DNA of 64,000 bases from CAYPGJ01 sp964638515 (GTDB taxonomy: Bacteria; Planctomycetota; Phycisphaerae; Phycisphaerales; UBA1924): contig CAZWZL010000006.1 of assembly GCA_964638515.1 (NCBI GenBank), positions 1-64,000 of the forward strand, given 5' to 3'. Below are positions 28,339 through 36,903 of this stretch, piece by piece (position 1 is the stretch's first letter; the number at the start of each line of letters is the position of its first letter). The notes under the pieces were generated by a model. The model saw only the letters and a program-made list of their open reading frames with translations, searched no databases and had not been told where the DNA came from. Made by a program: the position numbers and the translations under genes.

Positions 28339-29937
28339 ATGCCCGCCGCCGAGAGCGCCCTGCCGCACGACGAGGTCATCCCCATCCTCGATTTCGGCTC
28401 GCAGACGGCGCAGTTGATCGCGCGGCGCGTGCGCGACGCCGGGGCATATTCGGTGCTGGTGGCGCCTGACATTTCCGCGGCCAAGCTGAGCGGGATGCGA
28501 CCCAAGGGGATCATTCTGTCCGGCGGCCCCTCGAGCGTGTACGAGCCGAATGCTCCCCGGTGCGATCCGGCGATTCTCGACCTCGGCGTGCCGGTGCTGG
28601 GCATCTGCTACGGCATGCAACTTGCCTGTCAGATCTTCGGCTCGCGTGTCGAGCGCGGGAGGACGCGGGAGTTCGGGAGGGCTCATCTGTCGATCGCCCA
28701 GGGCGCGGACAAGGGGCTGCTCGAAGCCATCCCCCAGCGAACCACGGTGTGGATGTCCCACGGCGACCAGGTGCTGGACCTCGATCGCGATTTCGAGACG
28801 CTGGCCTCGACGCCCACCTGCCCGCACGCGGCGGTCCGGCATCGGTCCAAGCCGTTTCTGGGCCTGCAGTTTCATCCTGAGGTGACGCACACGCCCCACG
28901 GCGTGGACATCCTGCGCAATTTCGTGTTCGAGGTGTGCAAGTGCCGCAGAACCTGGCGCATGGCCGACTTTGTGGACACGGCCGCGGCGCGCGTGCGCGA
29001 TCGGGTGGGCAAGGACCGCGTGCTGTGCGGGCTTTCGGGCGGCGTGGACTCCGCCGTGTGCGCGGCGTTGATTCATCGGGCCGTGGGCGATCAGCTCTCG
29101 TGCGTGTTCGTGGACAACGGTCTTCTGCGCAAGAACGAGCGGGCGCTGGTGGAATCCACGTTTCGAGATCACTTCGACATCGATCTGCACGTGGTGGACG
29201 CCGCAGAGCAGTTCCTTTCCGATCTTGCCGGCGTCTCCGATCCACAGGAGAAGCGCAAGCGCATCGGCAGGCGCTTCATCGACGTGTTTCAGGACGCGGC
29301 GAAGACGATCCGCCCCCGCGCCTCGGCCGGCTCGCCCGACGCGTTTCGATTCCTGGCGCAGGGGACGCTCTATCCGGACGTGATCGAATCCGGGCACGGT
29401 CACGCGGGGCAATCCGCCAACATCAAGCTGCACCACAACGTCGGCGGGCTGCCCGAGCAGCTCGGGTTCGACCTCGTGGAGCCGCTGCGCGACCTGTTCA
29501 AGGACGAGGTGCGAAAGCTCGGCGAGGTGCTCGGCTTGCCGGATCAGATGGTCTGGCGCCACCCCTTCCCGGGCCCGGGTCTCTCCGTGCGCGTGCTCGG
29601 CGAGGTCACGCGCGAGCAGCTGGACGTGCTGCGCGACTGCGACGAGATCCTGCTCGAGGAGATCGTCGCCAGCAATCTGTACCGATCCACCAGCCAGGTG
29701 TTCGCGGTGCTCCTGCCCGTGCGGAGCGTGGGCGTGATGGGGGACGGGCGCACCTACGAGAGCGTGGTCGCCATTCGCGCGGTCGAAACGCAGGATTTCA
29801 TGACCGCCGACTGGGCGCGGATCCCGTATGCCGTGCTCGCCACGATCTCATCGCGCATCATCAACGAGGTTCGGGGCGTGAACCGGGTGGTGTACGACAT
29901 CTCCTCCAAACCTCCGGCCACCATCGAGTGGGAGTGA
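28339..29937 (+). CDS. guaA: GMP synthase (glutamine-hydrolysing)
   Basis: A 532-residue enzyme that converts XMP to GMP with glutamine and ATP. The class I amidotransferase half has the catalytic Cys (C90 in GICYGMQL) and FHPEVTHTPHG; the synthetase half has the PP-loop GLSGGVDSAVCA and the C-terminal dimerisation domain (HPFPGPGLSVRVLGE, DISSKPPATIEWE). ATG 28339 is chosen because the domain starts there; the frame is open upstream to 28258. No Shine-Dalgarno sequence is seen. It is divergent from the HEAT-lipoprotein unit, whose start is 46 bases away. Confidence 0.97.
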   Translation: MPAAESALPHDEVIPILDFGSQTAQLIARRVRDAGAYSVLVAPDISAAKLSGMRPKGIILSGGPSSVYEPNAPRCDPAILDLGVPVLGICYGMQLACQIFGSRVERGRTREFGRAHLSIAQGADKGLLEAIPQRTTVWMSHGDQVLDLDRDFETLASTPTCPHAAVRHRSKPFLGLQFHPEVTHTPHGVDILRNFVFEVCKCRRTWRMADFVDTAAARVRDRVGKDRVLCGLSGGVDSAVCAALIHRAVGDQLSCVFVDNGLLRKNERALVESTFRDHFDIDLHVVDAAEQFLSDLAGVSDPQEKRKRIGRRFIDVFQDAAKTIRPRASAGSPDAFRFLAQGTLYPDVIESGHGHAGQSANIKLHHNVGGLPEQLGFDLVEPLRDLFKDEVRKLGEVLGLPDQMVWRHPFPGPGLSVRVLGEVTREQLDVLRDCDEILLEEIVASNLYRSTSQVFAVLLPVRSVGVMGDGRTYESVVAIRAVETQDFMTADWARIPYAVLATISSRIINEVRGVNRVVYDISSKPPATIEWE

Positions 29938-29950
29938 CCGCCCGGGCGCC

Positions 29951-31111
29951 ATGAAGAACTCCAGCACGCGAACGGTTGTGGTGCACGCCGCCAGCCGCGA
30001 CTACGAGGTGGTCGTCGGGGAGGGACTGCTCGACTCGATCGGCGAACGCCTCGCGCCGCGTTTCGGCCCGGGCCGGCGCGCGTTCCTCGTGTATGACGCC
30101 GGGCTTCCCGACGAAGCCGTCATCGGCGTATCGCGCTCGCTCGCGCATCGCGGGTTCCACGTCTCGGCCGCCTCGGTGCACGCCGAGGAGACTCGCAAGA
30201 CGCTCGGCACGCTGGCCAACCTGCTCGTCGATCTGGCCGAGTCGCGCCAGGAGCGCGGGGAGCCGGTGATCGCGCTGGGCGGGGGCGTCGTCGGCGACGT
30301 GGGTGGTTTCCTCGCGGCGACGTACCGCCGGGGCATCCCTGTGATTCAGTGCCCGACCACGCTCCTCGCCATGGTGGACGCCTCCGTGGGCGGCAAGACG
30401 GGCGTCAATCTCCTCACCGACGCGGGCCTGCTCAAGAACATGGTCGGCGCCTTTCATCAGCCCGATGTGGTGCTGGCCGACGTCGGCGTGCTGCGTTCAC
30501 TGCCGGATCGCCAGTTTCGCGCCGGGCTCGCGGAGTGTGTCAAGCACGCTCTGCTGTCGGCCGACGCCGGCGACCCCGATCTGCTCGCGTGGACGCTCGC
30601 CAACGCGCCCCGCATCGTGCAACGCGATACGGGCGTGCTCATCGAGCTCATTGCGCGCAACGTCGCGATCAAGGCCGCGATCGTCGCGGGAGACGAGCGC
30701 GAAGAGTCCACGGGCGATGGGGGTCGGGCGCTGCTCAATCTCGGACACACCTTCGCCCATGCCATCGAGCCGCTCCCGGATCTTGCCCTCGGCCAGTCGC
30801 ACATCACACTGCTTCACGGCGAGGCGGTGGCGCTGGGGCTTCGCGCTGCCGCGGCGTGCGCGCGTCGCGCAGGGCTCTGCCCGGCTGGACTTCCCGCGGC
30901 GCTCGACGAGGCCCTGGCCGCGTGCGGGCTGCCTCACGAGGTGTCCGGGTTGCCCCCGAGCGCCGCGCTGCTCCAACGGATGAGCCACGACAAAAAGGTC
31001 TTGAAAGGGCGCACGCGTCTGGTGCTGCCGCTGGGCGAGGGCCGCGCCCGGGTCGTGGAAAATCCCCCCGTTGAAGCGGTGCGGGCGGGGCTCGACGCGA
31101 TCCGCGCGTGA
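29951..31111 (+). CDS. aroB: 3-Dehydroquinate synthase
   Basis: A 386-residue NAD- and metal-dependent enzyme that makes dehydroquinate, step two of the shikimate pathway. Family markers: GGGVVGDVGGFLAATYRRG (about 110-128), PTTLLAMVDASVGGKTGVN, the metal site in LAECVKHALL and LNLGHTFAHAIE, and LHGEAVALGLR. It starts 13 bases after the guaA stop and is probably cotranscribed. The length is within the family range. Confidence 0.97.
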   Translation: MKNSSTRTVVVHAASRDYEVVVGEGLLDSIGERLAPRFGPGRRAFLVYDAGLPDEAVIGVSRSLAHRGFHVSAASVHAEETRKTLGTLANLLVDLAESRQERGEPVIALGGGVVGDVGGFLAATYRRGIPVIQCPTTLLAMVDASVGGKTGVNLLTDAGLLKNMVGAFHQPDVVLADVGVLRSLPDRQFRAGLAECVKHALLSADAGDPDLLAWTLANAPRIVQRDTGVLIELIARNVAIKAAIVAGDEREESTGDGGRALLNLGHTFAHAIEPLPDLALGQSHITLLHGEAVALGLRAAAACARRAGLCPAGLPAALDEALAACGLPHEVSGLPPSAALLQRMSHDKKVLKGRTRLVLPLGEGRARVVENPPVEAVRAGLDAIRA

Positions 31112-31217
31112 TCGCGCACCATCGCTTTCAAAGCCGCAAAGCCCCGCGGCCCGATAACCAACCGATGGGCGATGGTCCTCCCAGGACGGAGGCGGTCTGC
31201 CCACACAGGGCCCCGGC

Positions 31218-32537
31218 GTGCGAACCATCGCCATCGTCAACCAGAAGGGCGGCTGTGGAAAAACCACCACGGCCATCAACCTCGCCGGCGCGCTCGCTCG
31301 GCGCGGTCATCACACGCTGCTCATCGACCTCGACCCGCAGTCACACTGCGCCGCCGGGCTGGGCGTCCCCGAGCACCGTATCGAACGTCACATCGGCGAC
31401 GCGCTCCTCACGCCGGCCCGAGAGACGATCGCGCGCGAGGGACTGCTCTGGCCGGTCAGCCGCAACCTCGATCTCGTTCCCAGCACGGTCCGCCTGGCCG
31501 GGCTGGAAGCGTCTCGCGGCGGGCTGGCCTCGCTCGATGATCGCGACACACGCCTGCTCCGCGTCATCCGCGCGCTGGGCTCGGGCGACAACGCTCCGCC
31601 CTACGCGTTCTGCATCGTCGACTGCCCCCCCACCATCGGCCTGCTGACCTACAACGCCCTGCGCGCCGCGGATGAGATCATCATCCCCGTCGAGACGTCG
31701 TTCTTCGCCATCCGTGGCGCCGCGAGACAGGTGCAGACGGTGCAGGCGCTCACGCGGCGGCTCGGAAAGGACCTGCGGTACCACGTGTTGCCCACGATGC
31801 ACGACGAACGCAGTTCGCTCGCACGTCGTCTGCTTGACGAGGTTCAGCAGGCGTTTGCCGACCAGCTGCTGCCCAACGTGATTCGTCTGGACACACGCCT
31901 GCGTGAAGCAGCCGCCGCGGGACGCCCCATCGTGGAGGTCGCGCCGGAGGCGATGGGCAGCGAGGATTACGCGAGATTGGCGCAGTGGGCTCTCGGCGAG
32001 CCCCTCACTCCCCTCGCGCCGCGCGCGGAGCGCTCGGGCGCCGTCGCAGAATCGTCAACGATCACGGACGACACCCCGGATGCGCTGCGCTCTCGTGCCG
32101 CCGAGATGGCCGCGCGCATCCGATCGCTGTCGGCCCGGAGCGACGCGTACCAGGCCCGTCTGGCTCGGGACATTGCTCCTCAATCCGCGAGCGTGCTGGA
32201 AGACCGGCTCTTTCGGGTGAAGACCTCGGCGCTCGCCCGCGTATTCATCGCGGGTGATTTCAACGGCTGGTCTCCCGCCACCACACCCCTTCGTTACAAC
32301 GCAACCACCGGCTGGCATGAAGCGCACGTCTCGCTCCCGGCCGGGCGAATGCGATATCGGTTCATCATCGACGGACGGTGGACGCCCGATCCGAACGCCG
32401 AGGAGCAGGCGCCGTCGGACGATGGAACCCCGGCGAGCGTCATCGTGGTGCGCCCGCGCGCCCCCTCGGCGCTGATGCCTCAACCCATTTTCGAATCCCC
32501 AGGAGCCGGCGATGCCTCATCAGCCCAACACCGCTGA
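31218..32537 (+). CDS. ParA-family ATPase fused to a glycogen-binding CBM48 domain
   Basis: 439 residues. The ParA/Soj part (1-262) has the deviant Walker A KGGCGKTT (10-17), A' LIDLDPQ (35-41), Walker B CIVDCPPT (132-139) and the ETSFFAIRGAARQ segment. A helical linker (about 285-325) leads to a C-terminal early-set domain (329-411) of the CBM48/AMPK-beta type: VFIAGDFNGWSP, then MRYRFIIDGRWTPDP. The Trp residues that bind glycogen in AMPK-beta align with W351 and W388; the Lys aligns with R381. ParA proteins position chromosomes, plasmids or protein/polymer granules. A carbohydrate-binding tail suggests polysaccharide cargo. The GTG start has no obvious ribosome site. Its 3' end overlaps the next gene by 26 bases. 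Confidence 0.88.
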   Translation: MRTIAIVNQKGGCGKTTTAINLAGALARRGHHTLLIDLDPQSHCAAGLGVPEHRIERHIGDALLTPARETIAREGLLWPVSRNLDLVPSTVRLAGLEASRGGLASLDDRDTRLLRVIRALGSGDNAPPYAFCIVDCPPTIGLLTYNALRAADEIIIPVETSFFAIRGAARQVQTVQALTRRLGKDLRYHVLPTMHDERSSLARRLLDEVQQAFADQLLPNVIRLDTRLREAAAAGRPIVEVAPEAMGSEDYARLAQWALGEPLTPLAPRAERSGAVAESSTITDDTPDALRSRAAEMAARIRSLSARSDAYQARLARDIAPQSASVLEDRLFRVKTSALARVFIAGDFNGWSPATTPLRYNATTGWHEAHVSLPAGRMRYRFIIDGRWTPDPNAEEQAPSDDGTPASVIVVRPRAPSALMPQPIFESPGAGDASSAQHR

Positions 32538-33783
32538 GCCGACCGCCGATCACCTGCGCCTCATCGTGGACACCGATCTGCCGTGCATGCACAGCACGGC
32601 CCTCACGCCGGGCGAATTCGATGCGCTCGCGGACCTGTTCCTCGACCGCGAGCCGCTCTCTGAGCCCGGCGAATCGTCCATCGACCCACGAGTCGCGCCC
32701 CAAAGGGCTCGCCCCAGACCGCCTCTCGAAATCATCGTCCCGGCCAATCTCCCCCGGCCTCCGGGGGGCTGGCTCATCGCGTACGCCCGCTCGCGGGCTC
32801 TCACGCTCGGCTTCCCGGCCCTTCTCGCGCGAGCCGATGACGGGCTGGCCACCATTCAACGGATCGATCCTGAGCCGCTGCCTCCGGGATCAGCGGCATC
32901 GGAACACTCCCCCGCCCACAGTCAAGGCTGTCCGCTCGCATTACTCGCGGTCCAAGACATGCCCGGAATCCCGATCGATCGGCGGATCAGCCGCATCACC
33001 GTGCTCTCGGGCGCGGGGGAGACGGGCGCCGTGGCGGCGTACGCAGCGATGAAGCGACTCGCTCCCCTGCTGCTGGCCGAATCGTCGCCTCGGCCTCATC
33101 TTGGACTCTGCGTCGTCGGGGCCTCGCGAGAACGAGCGTTGGACGCCCATCGCGCGCTCCGGCGCGCATCGGATTCGTTCCTGTCGCTGCGCGTCGAGTT
33201 CGCGGGCGCCATCACCCATCCGGATCACGCCCCGTGCGAGACGATCTGGCGTCGCGACGGCGCGATCGTCGATGACGTGCTCGAAGCCATCGAACTCCAC
33301 GCATCGAGCGCGGGAGGCTCGTGCGCGCAGCCCTCGACGCCCGCGTCGGAGCGTCAGCCATTACTGACGCCGCGGAAGGCGCCCGCCACTGAATCAAGCC
33401 CCCCGCTTCCCTCGCGCATGAATCGTTCGACGGAGCCGCGGGAACTGGTCCTCGAGGCCCGCTGTCCCGAGGCGCCGGACGTTCGATTCCGAGTGGACCT
33501 CGACGGCGCATTGCACCTGCACATGGATGACCACAGCGAGACGACCGCCTCGGCCGCAGCCGCGCTCCTGGCGGCCAGCGCGTGGGCGGAGCGGAACCGT
33601 GCGACGCTGCACGCACTCGCGATCGCTTCGGGCGGCTCGCCGCTCACGACGGCCGCGCCGATCTGCCACCTGACGACGCGTGATGCGCGCCGCGCCAGAC
33701 CGTACCTCGACACTTCGATCCGGCTCGACGTGGTTGCGCAGCCGACGGCTCCGGGCGAGCCGGTGCGCGTTGCGCTCAACTGA
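32512..33783 (+). CDS. Degenerate MinD/FlhG-like partner of the ParA-CBM48 protein
   Basis: A 423-residue protein. Residues about 140-245 look like the second half of a MinD/FlhG ATPase: RRISRITVLSGAGETGAVAAYAAMKRLA, then LGLCVVGASRERALDAHRALRRASDSFLSLRVEFAGAI, the strand-helix-strand order normally found after Walker B. No Walker A is visible anywhere, so it should not hydrolyse ATP. A disordered Ser/Pro region (265-310) is followed by a second domain (314-423) of unknown type, with LVLEARCPEAPDVRFRVDLDGALHLHMDD. The ATG lies inside the end of the ParA-CBM48 gene, so translation is coupled and a physical complex is likely. The MinD likeness is a judgement by eye. Confidence 0.55.
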   Translation: MPHQPNTAEPTADHLRLIVDTDLPCMHSTALTPGEFDALADLFLDREPLSEPGESSIDPRVAPQRARPRPPLEIIVPANLPRPPGGWLIAYARSRALTLGFPALLARADDGLATIQRIDPEPLPPGSAASEHSPAHSQGCPLALLAVQDMPGIPIDRRISRITVLSGAGETGAVAAYAAMKRLAPLLLAESSPRPHLGLCVVGASRERALDAHRALRRASDSFLSLRVEFAGAITHPDHAPCETIWRRDGAIVDDVLEAIELHASSAGGSCAQPSTPASERQPLLTPRKAPATESSPPLPSRMNRSTEPRELVLEARCPEAPDVRFRVDLDGALHLHMDDHSETTASAAAALLAASAWAERNRATLHALAIASGGSPLTTAAPICHLTTRDARRARPYLDTSIRLDVVAQPTAPGEPVRVALN

Positions 33784-33803
33784 ATCGCCTGCGGCGAGTG
33801 CGG

Positions 33804-35336
33804 TCACACGCCGACCATCTCGCCGATGGATTCGCCGTAGACTCGCACGCACTTTTCCGCGGCGCCGTCCCACGTCAGCCGGCGGACCTCCATCGCGCCG
33901 TGCTCCTGGAGCGTGCTCGAGAGCGGCGGGTGGCGGAGCACCGCGACGATCTTGTTGGCCATGTCGTCCACGTCCCAGAAATCCACCTTGAGCGCGTGCG
34001 TCAGCACCTCGGACACCCCGCTCTGCTTGGAAATGATCACCGGCGTGCCATGACTCATCGCTTCCAGCGGCGCGATGCCGAACGGCTCGCTCACGCTCGG
34101 CATCACGTACAGGTCCGCCATCTCGAACACGCGCTTCACGTCGCGCCCGCGCAGGAATCCCGTGAACAACACCTTGTGCCCGATGCCGTACGCCGCGGCC
34201 TGCTCGATCATCCGCGCGGCCATGTCTCCGGCGCCGGCCACGATGAACTTCACGTTGTCCATTTTCTCCAGCACGCGTTTCGCGGCTGCGACAAAGTACT
34301 CCGGGCCCTTCTGCATCGTGATGCGCCCGAGGAACAGGACGATCTTGTCGCCGGCCTCGATGCGCAGGTCCGGCATCGGCTGCTCCCCTTCGAGATCGAC
34401 GCCGTTGTAGACCACGCGCGACTTGGCCCGGCTCAGGCCGTACCGCGCCTCGCAGATCCTCCGGGTGTACTCGCTGACGCAGATCACCCGAGTCGCCGCG
34501 TGCATGCCCCGACGCTCAATGTCGTAGACACGCTGGTTGACATGCTCGCCGGATCGATCGAACTCCGTGGCATGAACGTGGATGACGAGGGGCTTTCCCG
34601 TGGCGCGAGCCACGGCCATGCCGGCCGGGTACGTCAGCCAGTCGTGCGCGTGCACCACGTCGAATCGCTCCCGACGCGCCAGACGCACGACCATCGCGGC
34701 GTAGCGGCCGGCCTCGCCGATGAGATCGCCGCAGTATTCCCCGGCCCGTCCGGAGAGAGCCGCAGGCGTCATCGGGGAATCGATGAACTCCTCGATGGCG
34801 TCGATGTGGACCCCGGCCGCGCGCAGGGCTTCGACCTCGATCCGGATCGCGCGAATCAGCTCGGGCGTCGCTCCGGCGGGAATCGCGATACGCACCCCGC
34901 TCGTGCTCGATCCCCCACCCCCGACGGGCCCCCCGCTGCCGTACGGGCTCGCAAAGCCGCCCGGCAGCCCCACGAGCACCGCGTGGCGGAAGGCCTCGAT
35001 CTGATCACCCAGCGCCCCCGGCTTGGACTGCGGGGCCGACATGGACTCCGACATCACCATGGTCGTCTCGCGATGGGACGGCTCCCCCGCCGGCGTGTTG
35101 CCGGCCGGTCGATGCTGGGGAGGCGCCATCGGCCGTGGCGCTTCGGGCGCCGCCGCGAGCGCATCAGGACCGAAGAGCTTGACGTGCGACTTGACGTCCT
35201 TGCCGATCGGACGAGGCAGAACGAACAACACCTCGTGCCCCTGCCGGTCGAGCGCGCGCGTCAGCCCGAAGCACGCCGTGCCCAGACCGCCGCTGATAAA
35301 CGGCGGAAACTCCCAACCGAGCATGAGGATCCGCAT
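33804..35336 (-). CDS. Glycogen-synthase-like glycosyltransferase (GT4/GT5 type)
   Basis: About 510 residues, GT-B fold. The N-terminus MRILMLGWEFPPFISGGLGTACFGLTRAL is the starch/glycogen-synthase-type opening, and the donor half has VLFLGRITMQKGPEYFV, VKFIVAGAGDMA and the EPFGIAPLEAMSHGTPVI nucleotide-sugar motif. VVHAHDWLTYPAGMAVARATGKPLVIHVHA is also typical. A low-complexity insert (about residues 65-145, rich in Pro, Gly and Ser) interrupts the N-terminal half. ATG 35336 is used; GTG 35345 is in frame, and AGGAG lies upstream. It converges with the ParA-CBM48 operon, which ends 20 bases away. The polymer it makes is not proven. Confidence 0.85.
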   Translation of the reverse strand: MRILMLGWEFPPFISGGLGTACFGLTRALDRQGHEVLFVLPRPIGKDVKSHVKLFGPDALAAAPEAPRPMAPPQHRPAGNTPAGEPSHRETTMVMSESMSAPQSKPGALGDQIEAFRHAVLVGLPGGFASPYGSGGPVGGGGSSTSGVRIAIPAGATPELIRAIRIEVEALRAAGVHIDAIEEFIDSPMTPAALSGRAGEYCGDLIGEAGRYAAMVVRLARRERFDVVHAHDWLTYPAGMAVARATGKPLVIHVHATEFDRSGEHVNQRVYDIERRGMHAATRVICVSEYTRRICEARYGLSRAKSRVVYNGVDLEGEQPMPDLRIEAGDKIVLFLGRITMQKGPEYFVAAAKRVLEKMDNVKFIVAGAGDMAARMIEQAAAYGIGHKVLFTGFLRGRDVKRVFEMADLYVMPSVSEPFGIAPLEAMSHGTPVIISKQSGVSEVLTHALKVDFWDVDDMANKIVAVLRHPPLSSTLQEHGAMEVRRLTWDGAAEKCVRVYGESIGEMVGV

Positions 35337-35393
35337 TCCCGTCACCGCTCCTGCCCGAACACCGCGCCGGATTCGGCGGCGCCTCGCGGGCTG

Positions 35394-35876
35394 TCACTCG
35401 TTCTCGTCACCCGCCTCCATGTCGCCCAGCGGACGAAACGCTGCTTCGAGGGCGAGCAGAAACACCGCCGCAACCGCCCCGACCTCCCGGGCGGTGGCGT
35501 GATCACGCACCGGAGCCGCGGTGCGAAACACAAACCGCTTCTCGTCGTCCCGGAAGTGCTCAACCTTGCCGCACACTCCCTCATACCCAAGATCGGCCAG
35601 CTCCTCCTCGATCAGCTCCTCGAGCTTGTCCCCGGTGTGCATGAGGTCCTGCTCGATCGACTGGCTCAGCCACCGATCGGCCGTCCGCAGCATCACCCAC
35701 ACGCGCCCTTCGGACTCCGTCACGACGTACTCGGCCGGGGCGCCGGAGCCGGACGCCTCGCCAACCACGTCGCTGTTGCGGATGGACACCCCGCCAAACA
35801 CGCCTGCCGACTCAGCGCGCTGGCGCACCACTTCCATCGCTTCCGCCGACAACCATAGCGTTCGATGTTCGGGCAT
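35394..35876 (-). CDS. Hypothetical protein, 160 aa
   Basis: A soluble acidic protein starting MPEHRTLWLSAEAMEVVRQRAESAG. It has an alpha/beta look with YVVTESEGRVWVMLRTADRWLSQSIEQDLMHTGDKLEELIEEELADLGYEG in the middle. No signal peptide or membrane helix is present. GGAG ten bases before ATG 35876 supports that start; a longer reading from 35942 lacks one. It is 57 bases upstream of the glycogen-synthase-like gene on the same strand and may be cotranscribed. I recognise no family. Confidence 0.68.
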   Translation of the reverse strand: MPEHRTLWLSAEAMEVVRQRAESAGVFGGVSIRNSDVVGEASGSGAPAEYVVTESEGRVWVMLRTADRWLSQSIEQDLMHTGDKLEELIEEELADLGYEGVCGKVEHFRDDEKRFVFRTAAPVRDHATAREVGAVAAVFLLALEAAFRPLGDMEAGDENE

Positions 35877-35988
35877 CGCCCGGCGTCTCCATAAAGCGGC
35901 CAACAATCCTCGCCCCCGTACCTTGTGAGCGGAGAGCCGCATCGTAGCCGATCCGCCACGAAGCCGACGGCGAGGATCGTCCGCGCAC

Positions 35989-35994
35989 TACACT
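35989..35994 (+). promoter_or_regulatory. Candidate -10 element for leaderless prmC mRNA
   Basis: TACACT ends exactly six bases before the prmC ATG at 36001, with no Shine-Dalgarno sequence. Confidence 0.45.
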
Positions 35995-36000
35995 CGCCGC

Positions 36001-36897
36001 ATGCCCCCGCCCGCCCAGAGCCAGGCCAAACGCTGGACCACCCGCGAACTGCTCGCCTGGCTGGTCGAGGCGTTCACCAAGGCGGGGCTCGATTCCCCTC
36101 GTCTGCTCGCCGACATGTTGCTCACCCACACGCTCGGCGTGCAGCGGCTCGACCTCTACACCAGCCCGGATCGCCCCGCGTCCGACGCTGAGCGGGCCGC
36201 GCTCCGATCATTGGCGGCGCGCGCGCTCCGCAACGAGCCCGTGCAGTATCTCGTCGGCGAGGCCTGGTTCTTCGGGATTCCGCTGCACGTCGACCCGCGC
36301 GCGTTGGTCCCGCGCCCGTCCAGCGAGACCATCGTCGAGGCCGTGCTCCAGCGGCTCGGGCGAGACGGCAGGGATCGGCCGCTCCGCATCGCAGATATCT
36401 GCACCGGCACGGGCGCGCTGGCCATTTCGCTGCTCATCCATCTTCCCCAGGCCCGGGCGTACGCCGTCGATCTTTCAGCGGACGCGCTCGCGCTGGCTCG
36501 CACGAATATGCAGCGGCACGAGCTCGAGCGACGACTCACGCTGTTCGAAGGCGATCTGTTGGCCCCGTTGGCCCAGGCCGAGTCGTTCGACCTCATCGTC
36601 GCGAACCCCCCCTACATCCCCGATGAAGAATGGCCGGCCGTGCCCCCGAACGTGAAGAACCACGAACCGCATCTCGCGCTGCGAGGCGGGCCGCAGGGGC
36701 TCGACCTCGTTCGAAGACTGCTCGTGGAGGCCCCTCCACGGCTTCGTCCGGGCGGCGATCTGCTGATCGAGATCGCGGCTTCGAGCGCGGATGCAGCCCT
36801 CGCCCTCGCTCAAGCCCGCTCAGACCTTTGCGAATCACGCGTGCTGCCCGACTGCGACGGCCTGCCGCGCGTACTCTCGGCCCGACGGACCAGCTGA
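36001..36897 (+). CDS. prmC: Release factor glutamine methyltransferase PrmC (HemK)
   Basis: A 298-residue SAM-dependent methyltransferase that modifies the Gln of the GGQ motif in release factors RF1 and RF2. The N-terminal helical domain (about 1-90, with LLAWLVEAFTKAGLDSPRLLADMLLTHTLG) is followed by the catalytic domain with ICTGTGALAISLL (motif I) and the diagnostic NPPYIP. LVPRPSSETIVEAVL precedes it, as in the family. It is divergent from the 35394 gene; its end is seven bases from the convergent PAS-GAF-receiver gene. Confidence 0.95.
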   Translation: MPPPAQSQAKRWTTRELLAWLVEAFTKAGLDSPRLLADMLLTHTLGVQRLDLYTSPDRPASDAERAALRSLAARALRNEPVQYLVGEAWFFGIPLHVDPRALVPRPSSETIVEAVLQRLGRDGRDRPLRIADICTGTGALAISLLIHLPQARAYAVDLSADALALARTNMQRHELERRLTLFEGDLLAPLAQAESFDLIVANPPYIPDEEWPAVPPNVKNHEPHLALRGGPQGLDLVRRLLVEAPPRLRPGGDLLIEIAASSADAALALAQARSDLCESRVLPDCDGLPRVLSARRTS

Positions 36898-36903
36898 CGC
36901 CCG

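Noticed and set aside
27943..29562. Extension of the anti-sigma kinase gene to 720 codons
   Set aside because: The extra part mirrors guaA and has no domain; the TTG at 27942 has a strong ribosome site and a TTGA overlap.
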